From NCBI GenBank assembly GCA_016219425.1, contig JACRNB010000012.1, positions 62,001-126,000 of the forward strand: a stretch of 64,000 nucleotides of DNA, read 5' to 3'. The stretch comes from Betaproteobacteria bacterium. GTDB lineage: Bacteria; Pseudomonadota; Gammaproteobacteria; Burkholderiales; Thiobacillaceae. Position 1 is the stretch's first letter; the number at the start of each line of letters is the position of its first letter. This document shows positions 1-9,418 of this stretch, piece after piece. Under the pieces are notes generated by a model. The model was given only the letters and a program-made list of their open reading frames with translations, was not told the DNA's origin and made no database searches. The position numbers and the translations under genes were made by a program.

Positions 1-2
1 AG

Positions 3-425
3 CCCCTGCTGCACCGGCTGGTGGCGGAGCAGGGCGGCGGCGTCCTCGCACGGGTGCTGGCCCGCCATATCGAGGTGGCGCGGCTGCTGCCGGAGATGGA
101 GGCCTGGGCCGCCCGCCTGATCCCCGGTCAGCCCTGGTGCGCGCCAACGCCGGAGTGGCCCCGGCAGGGCGCAGGCGTCGGGCTCACCGAAGCGGCCCGG
201 GGCAGCCTGGGCCACTGGCTGGAGGTGGAGGAGGGACGCATCCGCCGCTACCAGATCATCGCCCCCACCACCTGGAACTTCTCGCCAAGGGACGAGGCGG
301 GGGTTCCGGGCGCGTTGGAGCAGGCCCTGACCGGCCTGCCGGTGGCGGCGGACGACCCCATGCCGGTGAATGTGCAGCATGTGGTGCGGTCTTTCGACCC
401 GTGCATGGTGTGTACGGTGCATTGA
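3..425 (+). CDS. hupV: Regulatory (H2-sensing) [NiFe]-hydrogenase large subunit, C-terminal part; gene starts upstream of the window
   Basis: Open frame from the window edge ending RSFDPCMVCTVH-stop: DPCxxCxxH nickel ligand motif with no C-terminal processing extension, as in HupV/HoxC; followed by a sensor kinase. Confidence 0.82.
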   Translation, partial: PLLHRLVAEQGGGVLARVLARHIEVARLLPEMEAWAARLIPGQPWCAPTPEWPRQGAGVGLTEAARGSLGHWLEVEEGRIRRYQIIAPTTWNFSPRDEAGVPGALEQALTGLPVAADDPMPVNVQHVVRSFDPCMVCTVH

Positions 426-437
426 TGAAGCGGCGCT

Positions 438-578
438 GGCTTATTCCCGCGCTGAGGGTGACCGAAGGGTTCCTCCCTTTCCCAAAGGGAGGACAGGAGG
501 GATTTGGCGGCGTCCGCCCAGTCACCGTCGCGGGAATCCCCCCCAGCCCCCCTTTTTCAAAGGGGGGAGTCAGACACG
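438..578. repeat. Palindromic intergenic element (CCCTTTCCCAAAGGGAGG ... CCCCCCTTTTTCAAAGGGGGG)
   Basis: Two self-complementary arms in the hupV-hupT spacer. Confidence 0.65.
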
Positions 579-587
579 GGGAGCGCC

Positions 588-1940
588 ATGCCCGCCGATA
601 AGCCTCTGACCCGCCTTCCCATCCCGGAACTGCTCTCCGGCGAGGGTCTTGATCCTCTGGGCGAGGCGGTCTGGATCGAGGTCATCCAGAAGATGGACGA
701 GGTCTACAACGACCTGCTTCAGTACGAAGTGGCCCTGGAGGAGAAGAACACCGCCCTGGAGGACTCTCAGCGCTTCGTGCTTTCGGTGCTCTCCTCCATG
801 TCCGACCTGCTGCTGGTGTGCGATGGCGAGGGGCGCATCGAGGTGGTGAACGAGGCCCTGGAACGGTTCGCCGGCCAGCCCCAGACGGCCCTCATCGGCG
901 CCCGCCTGTTCGATCTGTTCGCCGACGACGCTTCCCGCGAGACCGCCCGCGCCGGCTTCGCCCAGGAGCGCCCGCCCCTGCATGACTGCGAGCTGTTCCT
1001 GCGCGCCGCCGATGGGTCCGCCGTGCCCGTGTCCTTCAATTGCACCCGCCGCCTCAACCCCCAGGGGGCGTCCTGCGGCATGGTCATCACCGGGCGTCCG
1101 GTGGGGGAGTTGCGGCGCGCCTATCAGGCCCTGCATGAGGCTCATGAGGACTTGAAGCGCACCCAGCAGCAGCTTCTGCATTCGGAGAAGATGGCTTCTC
1201 TGGGGCGGCTGGTGGCGGGGGTGGCCCATGAGCTGAACAACCCCATCAGCTTCGTCCTGGGCAATGTCCATGTCCTGCAACGCTACGCCCAGCGCCTGCG
1301 CCGCTATCTGGAGGCGATGCACGCCGGCGCGCCGGAGGCGGAGAGGGCGGCCCTGCGCGGGGAGTTGCGTATCGACCGCCTGCTGGATGATCTGCCGGAG
1401 TTGATCGAGGGCACGGTGGAGGGGGCGGAGCGCACCCGTGACATCGTGGATAGCCTGAAACGTTTCTCCGCTGTGGACCGGGACCAGTCCCAGCCCTTCA
1501 ATCTGGCCCAGGTGATCGAGCGTTCCGTGCATTGGGTGGCCAAGGCCGCCAACGAGCGCTTCCGGGTGGAACTGAACATTCCCGAGGGCATCACCGTGGC
1601 CGGGTCTTCCGGCCAGATGCAGCAGGTGGTGATGAATCTGGTGCAGAACGCCCTGGACGCCACCGGCGAGACGCCGGAGCCCCGGCTGGAGATCCGCGCG
1701 CGGGGGGTGGTCGGACGCGTGGAGGTGACCTTCTGCGACAACGGCCCCGGCATCCCGCCGGAGCTGTTGCCCCACATCTTCGAGCCCTTTTTCACCACCA
1801 AGCCGGTGGGCAAGGGCACCGGCCTGGGGCTGGCCATCTCTTACGGCATCGTCGAGCGCCATGGCGGCGCCCTGGCCGCTGCCAATGCGCCGGGGGGCGG
1901 GGCCTGTTTCACCCTGACCTTGCCCCTGGCGCGGCCCTGA
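588..1940 (+). CDS. hupT: PAS-containing sensor histidine kinase, probable H2-signalling kinase HupT/HoxJ
   Basis: PAS, HisKA (VAGVAHELNNPISFVLGNV) and HATPase_c (DNGPGIPPELLPHIFEPFFTTKPVGKGTGLGLAIS) motifs; adjacent to hupV. Start chosen at ATG 588 within ORF 504-1940. Confidence 0.8.
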   Translation: MPADKPLTRLPIPELLSGEGLDPLGEAVWIEVIQKMDEVYNDLLQYEVALEEKNTALEDSQRFVLSVLSSMSDLLLVCDGEGRIEVVNEALERFAGQPQTALIGARLFDLFADDASRETARAGFAQERPPLHDCELFLRAADGSAVPVSFNCTRRLNPQGASCGMVITGRPVGELRRAYQALHEAHEDLKRTQQQLLHSEKMASLGRLVAGVAHELNNPISFVLGNVHVLQRYAQRLRRYLEAMHAGAPEAERAALRGELRIDRLLDDLPELIEGTVEGAERTRDIVDSLKRFSAVDRDQSQPFNLAQVIERSVHWVAKAANERFRVELNIPEGITVAGSSGQMQQVVMNLVQNALDATGETPEPRLEIRARGVVGRVEVTFCDNGPGIPPELLPHIFEPFFTTKPVGKGTGLGLAISYGIVERHGGALAAANAPGGGACFTLTLPLARP

Positions 1941-1967
1941 AGCAGTACAGCCGGGGCTCGCCCTTGC

Positions 1968-3443
1968 CTATTTCCTGGCGGTGCGCCGCAGCCGCGCAAG
2001 CAGCCTTCGCGCCAGTTCGCCGAACAGCTCGGTTTGGGTCGGGTGCGGGAAGATGGCCTGGGCCGCCTGGGCCAGGGTGAGGCCGCAGGAGACCATCATC
2101 ACCGCCGCGCCGATCAGGGTGTCGGTGTGGTCGGCCAGGAAGTGGACGCCGACGATGCGTTGGCTTTCCTTGTCCGCCACCAGCTTGATCAGGCCGTGGT
2201 TTTCCAGCGCGATCATGGCCTTGGCGTCGATGCTCATGGGCATCTTCACCTCCGCCGCGTCGATGCCGCGCGCCTTGGCCTGCGCCAGCGATAGCCCCAC
2301 GAAACCGGCCTGGGGGCGGCTGAAGGTGACGCCGCAATCCTTGTCCTGGTCGTATTCCAGCGCGTGTCCCAGCAGGTTGTGCGCCGCCACCCGGCCCTGT
2401 GCGGCGGCGGTGTGCGCCAGCATGTAGCCGCCGATCACGTCGCCCACGGCGTAGATGTGCGGCGCGCTGGTCTGGCCGCGCACGTTGGCCCGGATCGCTG
2501 CGCCTTCCAGCTCCACGCCCGCTGCGGCCAGGTTCAGCTTGTCCGTGCTCGGGCGCTTGCCGGTGGCCATGAGGACGTAGTCGCACAGATAGTCGTCCTG
2601 CGCGCCCTGGGCGTCCTGGTACTGGATGCGCATGCTGCCGGGCTGGCCGGAGATGGAGAGGATTCGGGCGGAGGCGACCACCTTGATCTCCTGCGTGAGG
2701 ATCTCGCTCAGGTTGCGTGCAATTTCCTCCTCGATCTCGCCCAGGATGCGGTCCTTGGCCTCCAGCATCAGCACCTCGGCGCCGAAATCGCGCCAGATCT
2801 GCGCCATCTCCACGCCGATCACGCCGCCGCCGACGATGCCCAGGCGCTTCATGGGGGCAGGCAGGTTCCAGATGGTGTCGGAGGTGAGCACGCCGCCGGT
2901 GGCGAGACACTCGCGCGCACCGGGGATGGGCGGCACGAACGGCGGCGCGCCGGTGGAGATGACCGCCGCGCCGAAGGTGAGGCGGGTCTCGGACCCGTCC
3001 GGGGCGGCGATCTTGAGCGTGTGGGGGTCGATGAAGCTGGCGAAACCGTGGCGCACGTCGATCTTCACGCCCTTGTCCGCGCGTAGCGCGAGCTCGCCGC
3101 GGGTTTGCAGGACGCCCTTGCGATGCGCCTCCAGCGTCATCCAGTCCATGGCCGGAAAGCCGGTGCCCACGACGCCCTTGTCGGCGTCGTGCTTGCGGTC
3201 GCGGATCAGGTCGGCGGCGTGACGCCAGGCCTTGGAGGGGATGCAGCCGCGCCAGAGACATTCGCCGCCGGGCAGGGGGGCGTTGTTGATCAGGGCGACC
3301 CGGATGCCGTGGTCGGCCAGGTCGCGCGCGCAGTCTTCGCCGCCGGGGCCGCCGCCGATGATGGCGACCTGTACGTCCCAGTCGCCTGCGGGAATGGTTG
3401 CGGCGGCGGGAGAAATTGCTGCGCCGCCATCAGGGTTGGCCAT
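1968..3443 (-). CDS. FAD-dependent pyridine nucleotide-disulfide oxidoreductase, dihydrolipoamide dehydrogenase-like
   Basis: GGGPGGEDCARDLADHG dinucleotide fold, GGECLWRGCIPSKAW redox-active disulfide, C-terminal dimerisation domain. Confidence 0.8.
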   Translation of the reverse strand: MANPDGGAAISPAAATIPAGDWDVQVAIIGGGPGGEDCARDLADHGIRVALINNAPLPGGECLWRGCIPSKAWRHAADLIRDRKHDADKGVVGTGFPAMDWMTLEAHRKGVLQTRGELALRADKGVKIDVRHGFASFIDPHTLKIAAPDGSETRLTFGAAVISTGAPPFVPPIPGARECLATGGVLTSDTIWNLPAPMKRLGIVGGGVIGVEMAQIWRDFGAEVLMLEAKDRILGEIEEEIARNLSEILTQEIKVVASARILSISGQPGSMRIQYQDAQGAQDDYLCDYVLMATGKRPSTDKLNLAAAGVELEGAAIRANVRGQTSAPHIYAVGDVIGGYMLAHTAAAQGRVAAHNLLGHALEYDQDKDCGVTFSRPQAGFVGLSLAQAKARGIDAAEVKMPMSIDAKAMIALENHGLIKLVADKESQRIVGVHFLADHTDTLIGAAVMMVSCGLTLAQAAQAIFPHPTQTELFGELARRLLARLRRTARK

Positions 3444-3600
3444 GTCCGTCTCCTCTTGTGTGACGAGGTCGGATGATCATCCTCCGCGAGCCTGCTCGGC
3501 AACAATTTTGTGCGGCGCAGCAGCGGGGGTTGCCGGTAATTGGGGACGCGCCCCTTGCGGGGTTCGCCGCGTTGCAGGCGACGAGGGGCGCGCGCCGCGT

Positions 3601-4074
3601 TCAGCGGCTGGGCGGGAAGGGCAGGGTGAAGCCGGGGAAGCCCTGGAAGCCCTGGAAGCCAGGGAAGGGCGAGGCGGCAGGCGCCGCGGGAAGCTGGAAC
3701 GGCATCATGGCGTTGCCGGCGAACGGGTTGGTCATCTGTTGCGGCATGCCGTAGGCCTGGGGCGCCATCTGGAGACCGGTGAAGGGGACCATGCCGGCAG
3801 GGGCGGGGGCGGTAAGGCCGGGAAGCTGGGCCGGCATGGCGGGGAAGGTCGGCATGGCCGGCATCATGGCCGGGTTGAACAGGGTCGCCGGGTTGAACGG
3901 GTTTGCGCCCGTCGCGCCGGAGGGCGTGACGGGGACAAGCATCGCGCCGAAGGGCGTCATCATGGGCGCCAGGAAGGTCATCGGGTTAAAGGCTTCCATG
4001 CCGGTTTGGGCTTGGGCGGGCAGGGAGGCGGCCAGCAGGGTGAGCATGGCGGCGGCGAGTCGGGAAGGTTTCAT
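3601..4074 (-). CDS. Secreted Met/Pro/Phe-rich low-complexity protein of unknown function
   Basis: Signal peptide MKPSRLAAAMLTLLAASLPAQAQ then M/P/F/N-rich sequence; no recognised domain; start chosen at ATG 4074. Confidence 0.55.
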   Translation of the reverse strand: MKPSRLAAAMLTLLAASLPAQAQTGMEAFNPMTFLAPMMTPFGAMLVPVTPSGATGANPFNPATLFNPAMMPAMPTFPAMPAQLPGLTAPAPAGMVPFTGLQMAPQAYGMPQQMTNPFAGNAMMPFQLPAAPAASPFPGFQGFQGFPGFTLPFPPSR

Positions 4075-4290
4075 GGGGGTATCTCCGGGAATAGGGCTTG
4101 AACCCGGGCCGGGAGTGGCCGCGGGCAGCCGTCCGATGCGGTCCGGTCCGAGGAGAAAGAATGGAGCGCGCCCGGAGTATTTCCCGGGCCAGGGAGGGGA
4201 GACGCCCACATCAGGGGCCAGCCGAGTATAGCCGCACGGTTTGGCGCGGCCCGTACCCATGCGGGATTCGGGCGGCGCCCTGGGATGCGC

Positions 4291-5961
4291 TCAGATTTTG
4301 AACAAGTCCGCCAGTTGGCGCAGGTCGCCGGCCAGGTCCGCCACCTCCGCCGCGATGTGGGAGGCCTGGGCGCTGGCATTCGCTCCCTGATCCGTCATTC
4401 GGGCCACTTGTTCAACATTCTGGGCAATTTCGCGCGCGGCCACGCTCTGCTCCTGCAAGGCTTGGTGGATCTCCTTGACCGCATGCACCACCTGTGCGGA
4501 GGTGGCGCGGATGTCCACGATGGAGTCCCCGGCCAGTCGCGCCAGTTGTACGCCCCCGGAGACGCGATGCACCCCGGTTTCCATGTCGTTCACGGCCCGG
4601 TGCGCGCCTTCCTGCACCTTGGAGATCATGCCCACGATCTCTTCGGTGGCGCGGGTGGTGCGTTCCGCCAGTTTGCGCACTTCATCGGCCACCACGGCGA
4701 ATCCCCGCCCCTGTTCCCCGGCGCGGGCGGCTTCGATGGCCGCGTTGAGGGCGAGCAGGTTGGTCTGGTCCGCGATGTCCTTGATGACGCCGATGATCTT
4801 GGAAATGCCCTCGGTGTAGTTTTCCAGTTCACGAATGGTGGCGGCGGATTCATTGACGGCGTCGGCAATGCGCCCGATCTCGTCGGCGGTCTTGTGGATG
4901 ACGTCGCCGCCCTTTTGCGAGGAGTCGCCGGAGTGCAGGGAGATCCGGTTGGCGTCGCTGGCGTGTTCTCCCACCTGGTCAATGGACACGGACAGTTCTT
5001 CCACCAGGGCGGCCATGCTGGAGGTGGCTTCCGATTGTTTTTCTGCGGCGCTGGCGGCGGAGCGGCTGGATTCGGCCAGGACGCGCGAGGCGGATTCAAG
5101 ATGCACGGTGTTCTGCTTGATCAGCGCCGCGCCTTCCTGGAGGTTGTTGCGCATGATGGCGAACTGGTCCAGCAGTTGGCCGATCTCATCCCGGCCCGCC
5201 AGGGGGACCGGTTGGGAGAGGTCAAAGGCCGCAATCGCCTTGGCGGCGGTTACGGCGTTGTCCAGCGGTATTCGGAAGGAACGGACGACCCGCCAGGCGA
5301 CCAGGGGCCAGATGATCAGCACGAACAGCAGGATGATTTCCAGGCTCGTGCGGTACGGCGCCAGGAGCAGCGCCTGGTCGGGCTTCAGCAGCGCCGCCGC
5401 CGCGCTGATTCCCATCCAGCCGATCCCGACGCAGAGGAGCAGCGCGGCCATGGAGGCCAGGGTGGAGATCCACAGTTTTGTGGTCAGGTTCCGGTCGGAA
5501 AACCAGCGCAGGAGGGCGGCCAGCCCTTTGGGTGCGACAAGGCCGGCATCCAGGCGTAGGGAGGGGTCGTTGCGCATCTGCTCGTAGAGCGTTTCCGCCT
5601 GGGCGATTTCATCCCGGCTGGGGCGGACCCGAACCGACATGTATCCGCCCTCCGGCGTGGGCGAGGCCATGGCCTTGACCCAGTAGTGGTCGCCGTTTTT
5701 GCAGCGGTTCTTGACCATGCCGGCCCAGGGTCGCCCCTGTTGCAGGGTGTGCCAGAGGTCGCGAAACGCCTCTGCCGGCATGTCCGGATGTCGCACGATG
5801 CTGTGGGGCTGGCCCATAAGTTCCGCGCGGGAAAAACCGGAGTGGGCCACAAACTCGTCGTTGACGAAGGTGATGACGCCCTTGTCATTCGTGCGGGTGA
5901 CGATGGCCACGTGGCTGGGAACTTCTCGTTCCTGGTGAGTGACCGGCTGGTTATTGCGCAT
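4291..5961 (-). CDS. PAS-containing methyl-accepting chemotaxis protein (Aer-like)
   Basis: N-terminal PAS ([33 protein letters not shown]), TM segments, MCP hairpin ([40 protein letters not shown]). Confidence 0.9.
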   Translation of the reverse strand: MRNNQPVTHQEREVPSHVAIVTRTNDKGVITFVNDEFVAHSGFSRAELMGQPHSIVRHPDMPAEAFRDLWHTLQQGRPWAGMVKNRCKNGDHYWVKAMASPTPEGGYMSVRVRPSRDEIAQAETLYEQMRNDPSLRLDAGLVAPKGLAALLRWFSDRNLTTKLWISTLASMAALLLCVGIGWMGISAAAALLKPDQALLLAPYRTSLEIILLFVLIIWPLVAWRVVRSFRIPLDNAVTAAKAIAAFDLSQPVPLAGRDEIGQLLDQFAIMRNNLQEGAALIKQNTVHLESASRVLAESSRSAASAAEKQSEATSSMAALVEELSVSIDQVGEHASDANRISLHSGDSSQKGGDVIHKTADEIGRIADAVNESAATIRELENYTEGISKIIGVIKDIADQTNLLALNAAIEAARAGEQGRGFAVVADEVRKLAERTTRATEEIVGMISKVQEGAHRAVNDMETGVHRVSGGVQLARLAGDSIVDIRATSAQVVHAVKEIHQALQEQSVAAREIAQNVEQVARMTDQGANASAQASHIAAEVADLAGDLRQLADLFKI

Positions 5962-6107
5962 GGGACGCTCCTGACAGAGGGACCGGGGCATGCGCCAGAG
6001 AGGGACGAGCAGGCCGCCTGGACAGACAGTAACTGGGGAGCGTATCGGCAATATTTCCCCGGAACTTGAGTCGGATTCCGGATGGCCGCGGGCGGGACGC
6101 TCTCCGG

Positions 6108-7865
6108 TTACTTTTTCCTGGGCGGCAGCAGGTCGGTGATGGTCCCCTCCGCCATCTCGGCGGCGAAGCAGATCGTTTCCGACAGGGTGGGGTGGGCGTG
6201 GATGGTGAGGCCGATGTCTTCCGCCGTGGCTCCCATCTCGATGGCCAGCACCGCTTCGGCCAGCAACTCGCCCGCGTTGATGCCGACGATGCCGGCGCCG
6301 ATGACGCGCTTCGTCGCCTTGTCCAGGATCAGCTTGGTCATGCCTTCGGTGCGGGCGATGGAGAGGGCGCGTCCGCTGGCGGCCCAGGGGAATGCGCCCT
6401 TCTCGAACTCGATGCCTTGCGCCTTGGCCTCGGTCTCGGTCACGCCCACCCAGGCTACCTCGGGGTCGGTGTAGGCCACGGCGGGGATCGCCTGGGCCTG
6501 GTATTCCACCTTGTGCCCGGCGATCACTTCGGCGGCGATCTTGCCTTCGTGCACCGCCTTGTGGGCCAGCATGGGCTGGCCGACGATGTCGCCGATGGCA
6601 AAGATGTGGGCGACGTTGGTGCGCATCTGTTTGTCCACCGGGATGAAGCCCTGCTCGTTCACCGTCACCCCCGCCGCTTCGGCGTCGATGAGTTTGCCGT
6701 TGGGGCGGCGGCCTATGGCGACCAGAACGCGGTCGTAGACCCGGACCTCGGTTTTGTCTCCGGTTTGCAGGCTGACGTGGAGGCCGTCCTTCTTCGCCTC
6801 CATGCCGCTGACGCCGGTGTTGAGCAGGATGGCCTCGAAGCGTTTTTCCATGCGCTTGGCGAGGGGGCGCACCAGGTCGGCGTCGCAGCCGGGGATGAGC
6901 TGGGGGCCGCGTTCCACCACGGTGACCCGGCTGCCCAGGGCGTCGTACACCGTGCCCATCTCCAGGCCGATGATGCCGCCGCCGATCACCAGCAAGCGTT
7001 TGGGCACGTCGGCCAGGGCCAGTGCGCCGGTGGAATCCATCACGCGCGCATCGTCCGGCTGGAACGGCAGGCGCACCGGCTGCGAGCCGGCGGCGATGAT
7101 GGCGTGGTCGAAGGAGATCGTCTTGACGCCCTCGGCGCTCTCCACCTTGAGGGTGTTGGGGCCGGTGAAGCGGGCCTCGCCGTGCACCACGGTGACCTTG
7201 CGTTGTTTGGCGAGCTGGGCGAGGCCGCCGGTGAGCCGGGCCACCACGTCGTCGGCCTTCCAGGCGCGCAGTTTTTCCAGATCGACCTTGGGCTTGGCGA
7301 AGGTGACGCCGTGGGCGGCCATCTCTTCCGCCTCGGTGATGAGTTTGGCGGTGTGCAGCAGGGCCTTGGAGGGGATGCAGCCGACGTTGAGGCAGACCCC
7401 GCCCAGGTTGGGGTGGCGTTCCACCAGCACCACGTTCAGCCCCAGGTCGGCGGCGCGGAAGGCTGCGGTGTAGCCGCCGGGGCCGGCTCCGAGGACGAGG
7501 GTCTGGGCGTGGAGGTCGGCCCCCTCTCCCATCGGGAGAGGGTTGGGGTGAGGGAGCGACGGTTGCTGAGATGGAGGCGTTGCTCCCTCACCCCCAGCCC
7601 CTCCCCCGGTGGGGGAGGGGAGTGTTCGCTCCGCCTCCAGCATCACCAGCGGCGTGCCCTCGGAGACCTTGTCCCCCACCTTCACCAGCACTTGCTCCAC
7701 CACGCCGGCCTGGGGGCAGGGCAGGTCCATGGCGGCCTTGTCGGATTCCACGGTGACCAGGGAGGCGTCTTTTTCAACGCGGTCGCCCACGTTGACCAGG
7801 AGGTCGATGACGGCGACTTCCTTGAAGTTGCCGATGTCGGGGACGCAGATTTGGGTGGTGCTCAT
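6108..7865 (-). CDS. lpdA: Dihydrolipoyl dehydrogenase with N-terminal lipoyl domain (PDH E3)
   Basis: Lipoyl motif [28 protein letters not shown] disulfide; downstream of aceE-aceF. Confidence 0.93.
   Translation of the reverse strand: MSTTQICVPDIGNFKEVAVIDLLVNVGDRVEKDASLVTVESDKAAMDLPCPQAGVVEQVLVKVGDKVSEGTPLVMLEAERTLPSPTGGGAGGEGATPPSQQPSLPHPNPLPMGEGADLHAQTLVLGAGPGGYTAAFRAADLGLNVVLVERHPNLGGVCLNVGCIPSKALLHTAKLITEAEEMAAHGVTFAKPKVDLEKLRAWKADDVVARLTGGLAQLAKQRKVTVVHGEARFTGPNTLKVESAEGVKTISFDHAIIAAGSQPVRLPFQPDDARVMDSTGALALADVPKRLLVIGGGIIGLEMGTVYDALGSRVTVVERGPQLIPGCDADLVRPLAKRMEKRFEAILLNTGVSGMEAKKDGLHVSLQTGDKTEVRVYDRVLVAIGRRPNGKLIDAEAAGVTVNEQGFIPVDKQMRTNVAHIFAIGDIVGQPMLAHKAVHEGKIAAEVIAGHKVEYQAQAIPAVAYTDPEVAWVGVTETEAKAQGIEFEKGAFPWAASGRALSIARTEGMTKLILDKATKRVIGAGIVGINAGELLAEAVLAIEMGATAEDIGLTIHAHPTLSETICFAAEMAEGTITDLLPPRKK
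7521..7620. repeat. ~100-bp palindromic element inside lpdA, encoding a Pro/Gly-rich linker in frame
   Basis: CCCTCTCCCATCGGGAGAGGG ... CCCTCACCCCCAGCCCCTCCCCCGGTGGGGGAGGGG; close copy at 9020-9120. Confidence 0.8.
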
Positions 7866-7891
7866 GATTTGTTCTCTGAGATAGCCGGGGG

Positions 7892-7968
7892 GTAGCCCGG
7901 ATGAAATGCAATGGAATCCGGGGGTGTTACGTTCATCCCCGGATTCCGCTTCGCTGCATCCGGGCTAC
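7892..7968. repeat. Palindromic intergenic repeat GTAGCCCGGATG...CATCCGGGCTAC
   Basis: Inverted terminal arms with internal GGAATCCGGG/CCCGGATTCC; related copy at 51926-52010. Confidence 0.8.
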
Positions 7969-7978
7969 GAAAAGATAG

Positions 7979-9406
7979 TTACAGCAGCAGCCGGCGCACG
8001 TCCGACAGCATCAGCCGCAGGTGGCTGGTGAAGCGCGCGCCGTCCGCGCCGTCGATGACGCGGTGGTCGTAGGAGAGCGAGAGCGGCAGCATCAGGCGCG
8101 GTTCGAAGCTCTTGGCGGCCTTGTTCCACACCGGTTTCATCTCGGCGCGCGAGAGGCCCAGGATGGCGACCTCGGGACAGTTGATGATGGGGGTGAACAG
8201 GGTGCCGCCAATGCCGCCCAGGCTGGAGAGGGTGAAGCAGCCGCCTTGCATGGCGCCCACTTTCAGTTTCCGTTCCCTGGCCAGTTCGGAGAGGTCCGCC
8301 AGTTCGCGCGCGATGTCCATCACGTCCTTCTTGTTCACGTCGCGCACCACCGGCACCACCAGGCCGTCCGGGGTGTCGCAGGCGAAACCGATGTGGAAGT
8401 ATTTCTTGAGCACCAGGTTCTCGCCGTCCGCCGCCAGGGAGGCGTTGAACTGCGGGTAGGTGCGCAGGGCGTTGACCACGGCCTTCATCAGGAAGGCCAG
8501 CAGGGTGAGTTTGACGCCGCGTCGGGCGGCCTCGTCCAGCATGGATTTGCGGAAGGCCTCCAGGTCGGTGATGTCGGCCTCGTCGAACTGCGTGACGTGG
8601 GGCGCGGTGACCCAGTTGCGGTGCAGGTTGGCGCCGGAGAGCTTCTTGATGCGTGACAGCGGCTGGGTGTCGATCTCGCCGAACTGGCTGAAATCCACCG
8701 CCGGGGCCGGGGCGATGCCGAGGCCGCCCAGGCTCAGGCCGCCTTCCGCGCCTTCGCAACGCGGCTTGGCGAGCTCGCCCTTGACCCAGGCCTGCACGTC
8801 TTCCTTGAGGATGCGCCCGCGCGGGCCGCTGCCGGGGACGCGCGCCAGATCCGCGCCTTCAATGCCCAACTCGCGCGCAAAGCGGCGCACCGAGGGGCTG
8901 GCGTGGGAGGGTTTGCCGCCGACGAATTCCACATGCGCGCCGATGGGGTCGGGTTGGTGTTTGGGGGGGATGTGCGCGGGAACTTCCGGGGCCGGGTGGG
9001 TGGGCGGCGGAACGTTCACTCCCTCTCCCGCCGGGAGAGGGCTGGGGTGAGAGAGCGACGGTTGCGAGGATGGACGCGTGGCTCCCTCACCCCCAACCCC
9101 TCCCCCGGGGGGGGAGGGGGGCATGAAGGATTTCACCACCGGCGCAGTGGCGGTCGGCGCGCTGGCGCTGGCCGTGTCCAGCAGCAGCACCAGCGAGCCG
9201 GCGGAGACCTTGTCGCCTACCTTGAGCCTGACTTCCTGCACCGTGCCGCCGAAGGGGGCGGGGATGTCCATGGCGGCCTTGTCGGATTCCACGGTCATGA
9301 TCGAGTCGTCGGCGGCCAGCGTGTCGCCGGGCCGGACCATGATCTCGATGATCTCGACATCCTTGAAGCTGCCGATATCGGGGACGAAGACTTCTTTGAT
9401 CGACAT
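7979..9406 (-). CDS. aceF: Dihydrolipoamide acetyltransferase (PDH E2)
   Basis: Lipoyl motif [11 protein letters not shown], peripheral subunit-binding domain, catalytic SYDHRVIDGADGARF. Confidence 0.93.
   Translation of the reverse strand: MSIKEVFVPDIGSFKDVEIIEIMVRPGDTLAADDSIMTVESDKAAMDIPAPFGGTVQEVRLKVGDKVSAGSLVLLLDTASASAPTATAPVVKSFMPPSPPGGGVGGEGATRPSSQPSLSHPSPLPAGEGVNVPPPTHPAPEVPAHIPPKHQPDPIGAHVEFVGGKPSHASPSVRRFARELGIEGADLARVPGSGPRGRILKEDVQAWVKGELAKPRCEGAEGGLSLGGLGIAPAPAVDFSQFGEIDTQPLSRIKKLSGANLHRNWVTAPHVTQFDEADITDLEAFRKSMLDEAARRGVKLTLLAFLMKAVVNALRTYPQFNASLAADGENLVLKKYFHIGFACDTPDGLVVPVVRDVNKKDVMDIARELADLSELARERKLKVGAMQGGCFTLSSLGGIGGTLFTPIINCPEVAILGLSRAEMKPVWNKAAKSFEPRLMLPLSLSYDHRVIDGADGARFTSHLRLMLSDVRRLLL
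9020..9120. repeat. ~100-bp palindromic element inside aceF, encoding a Pro/Gly-rich linker in frame
   Basis: CCCTCTCCCGCCGGGAGAGGG ... CCCTCACCCCCAACCCCTCCCCCGGGGGGGGAGGGG; similar to 7521-7620. Confidence 0.8.
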
Positions 9407-9418
9407 GCTTGCGTTCCT

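Noticed and set aside
6066-7895. 609-aa plus-strand ORF
   Set aside because: Antisense to lpdA.
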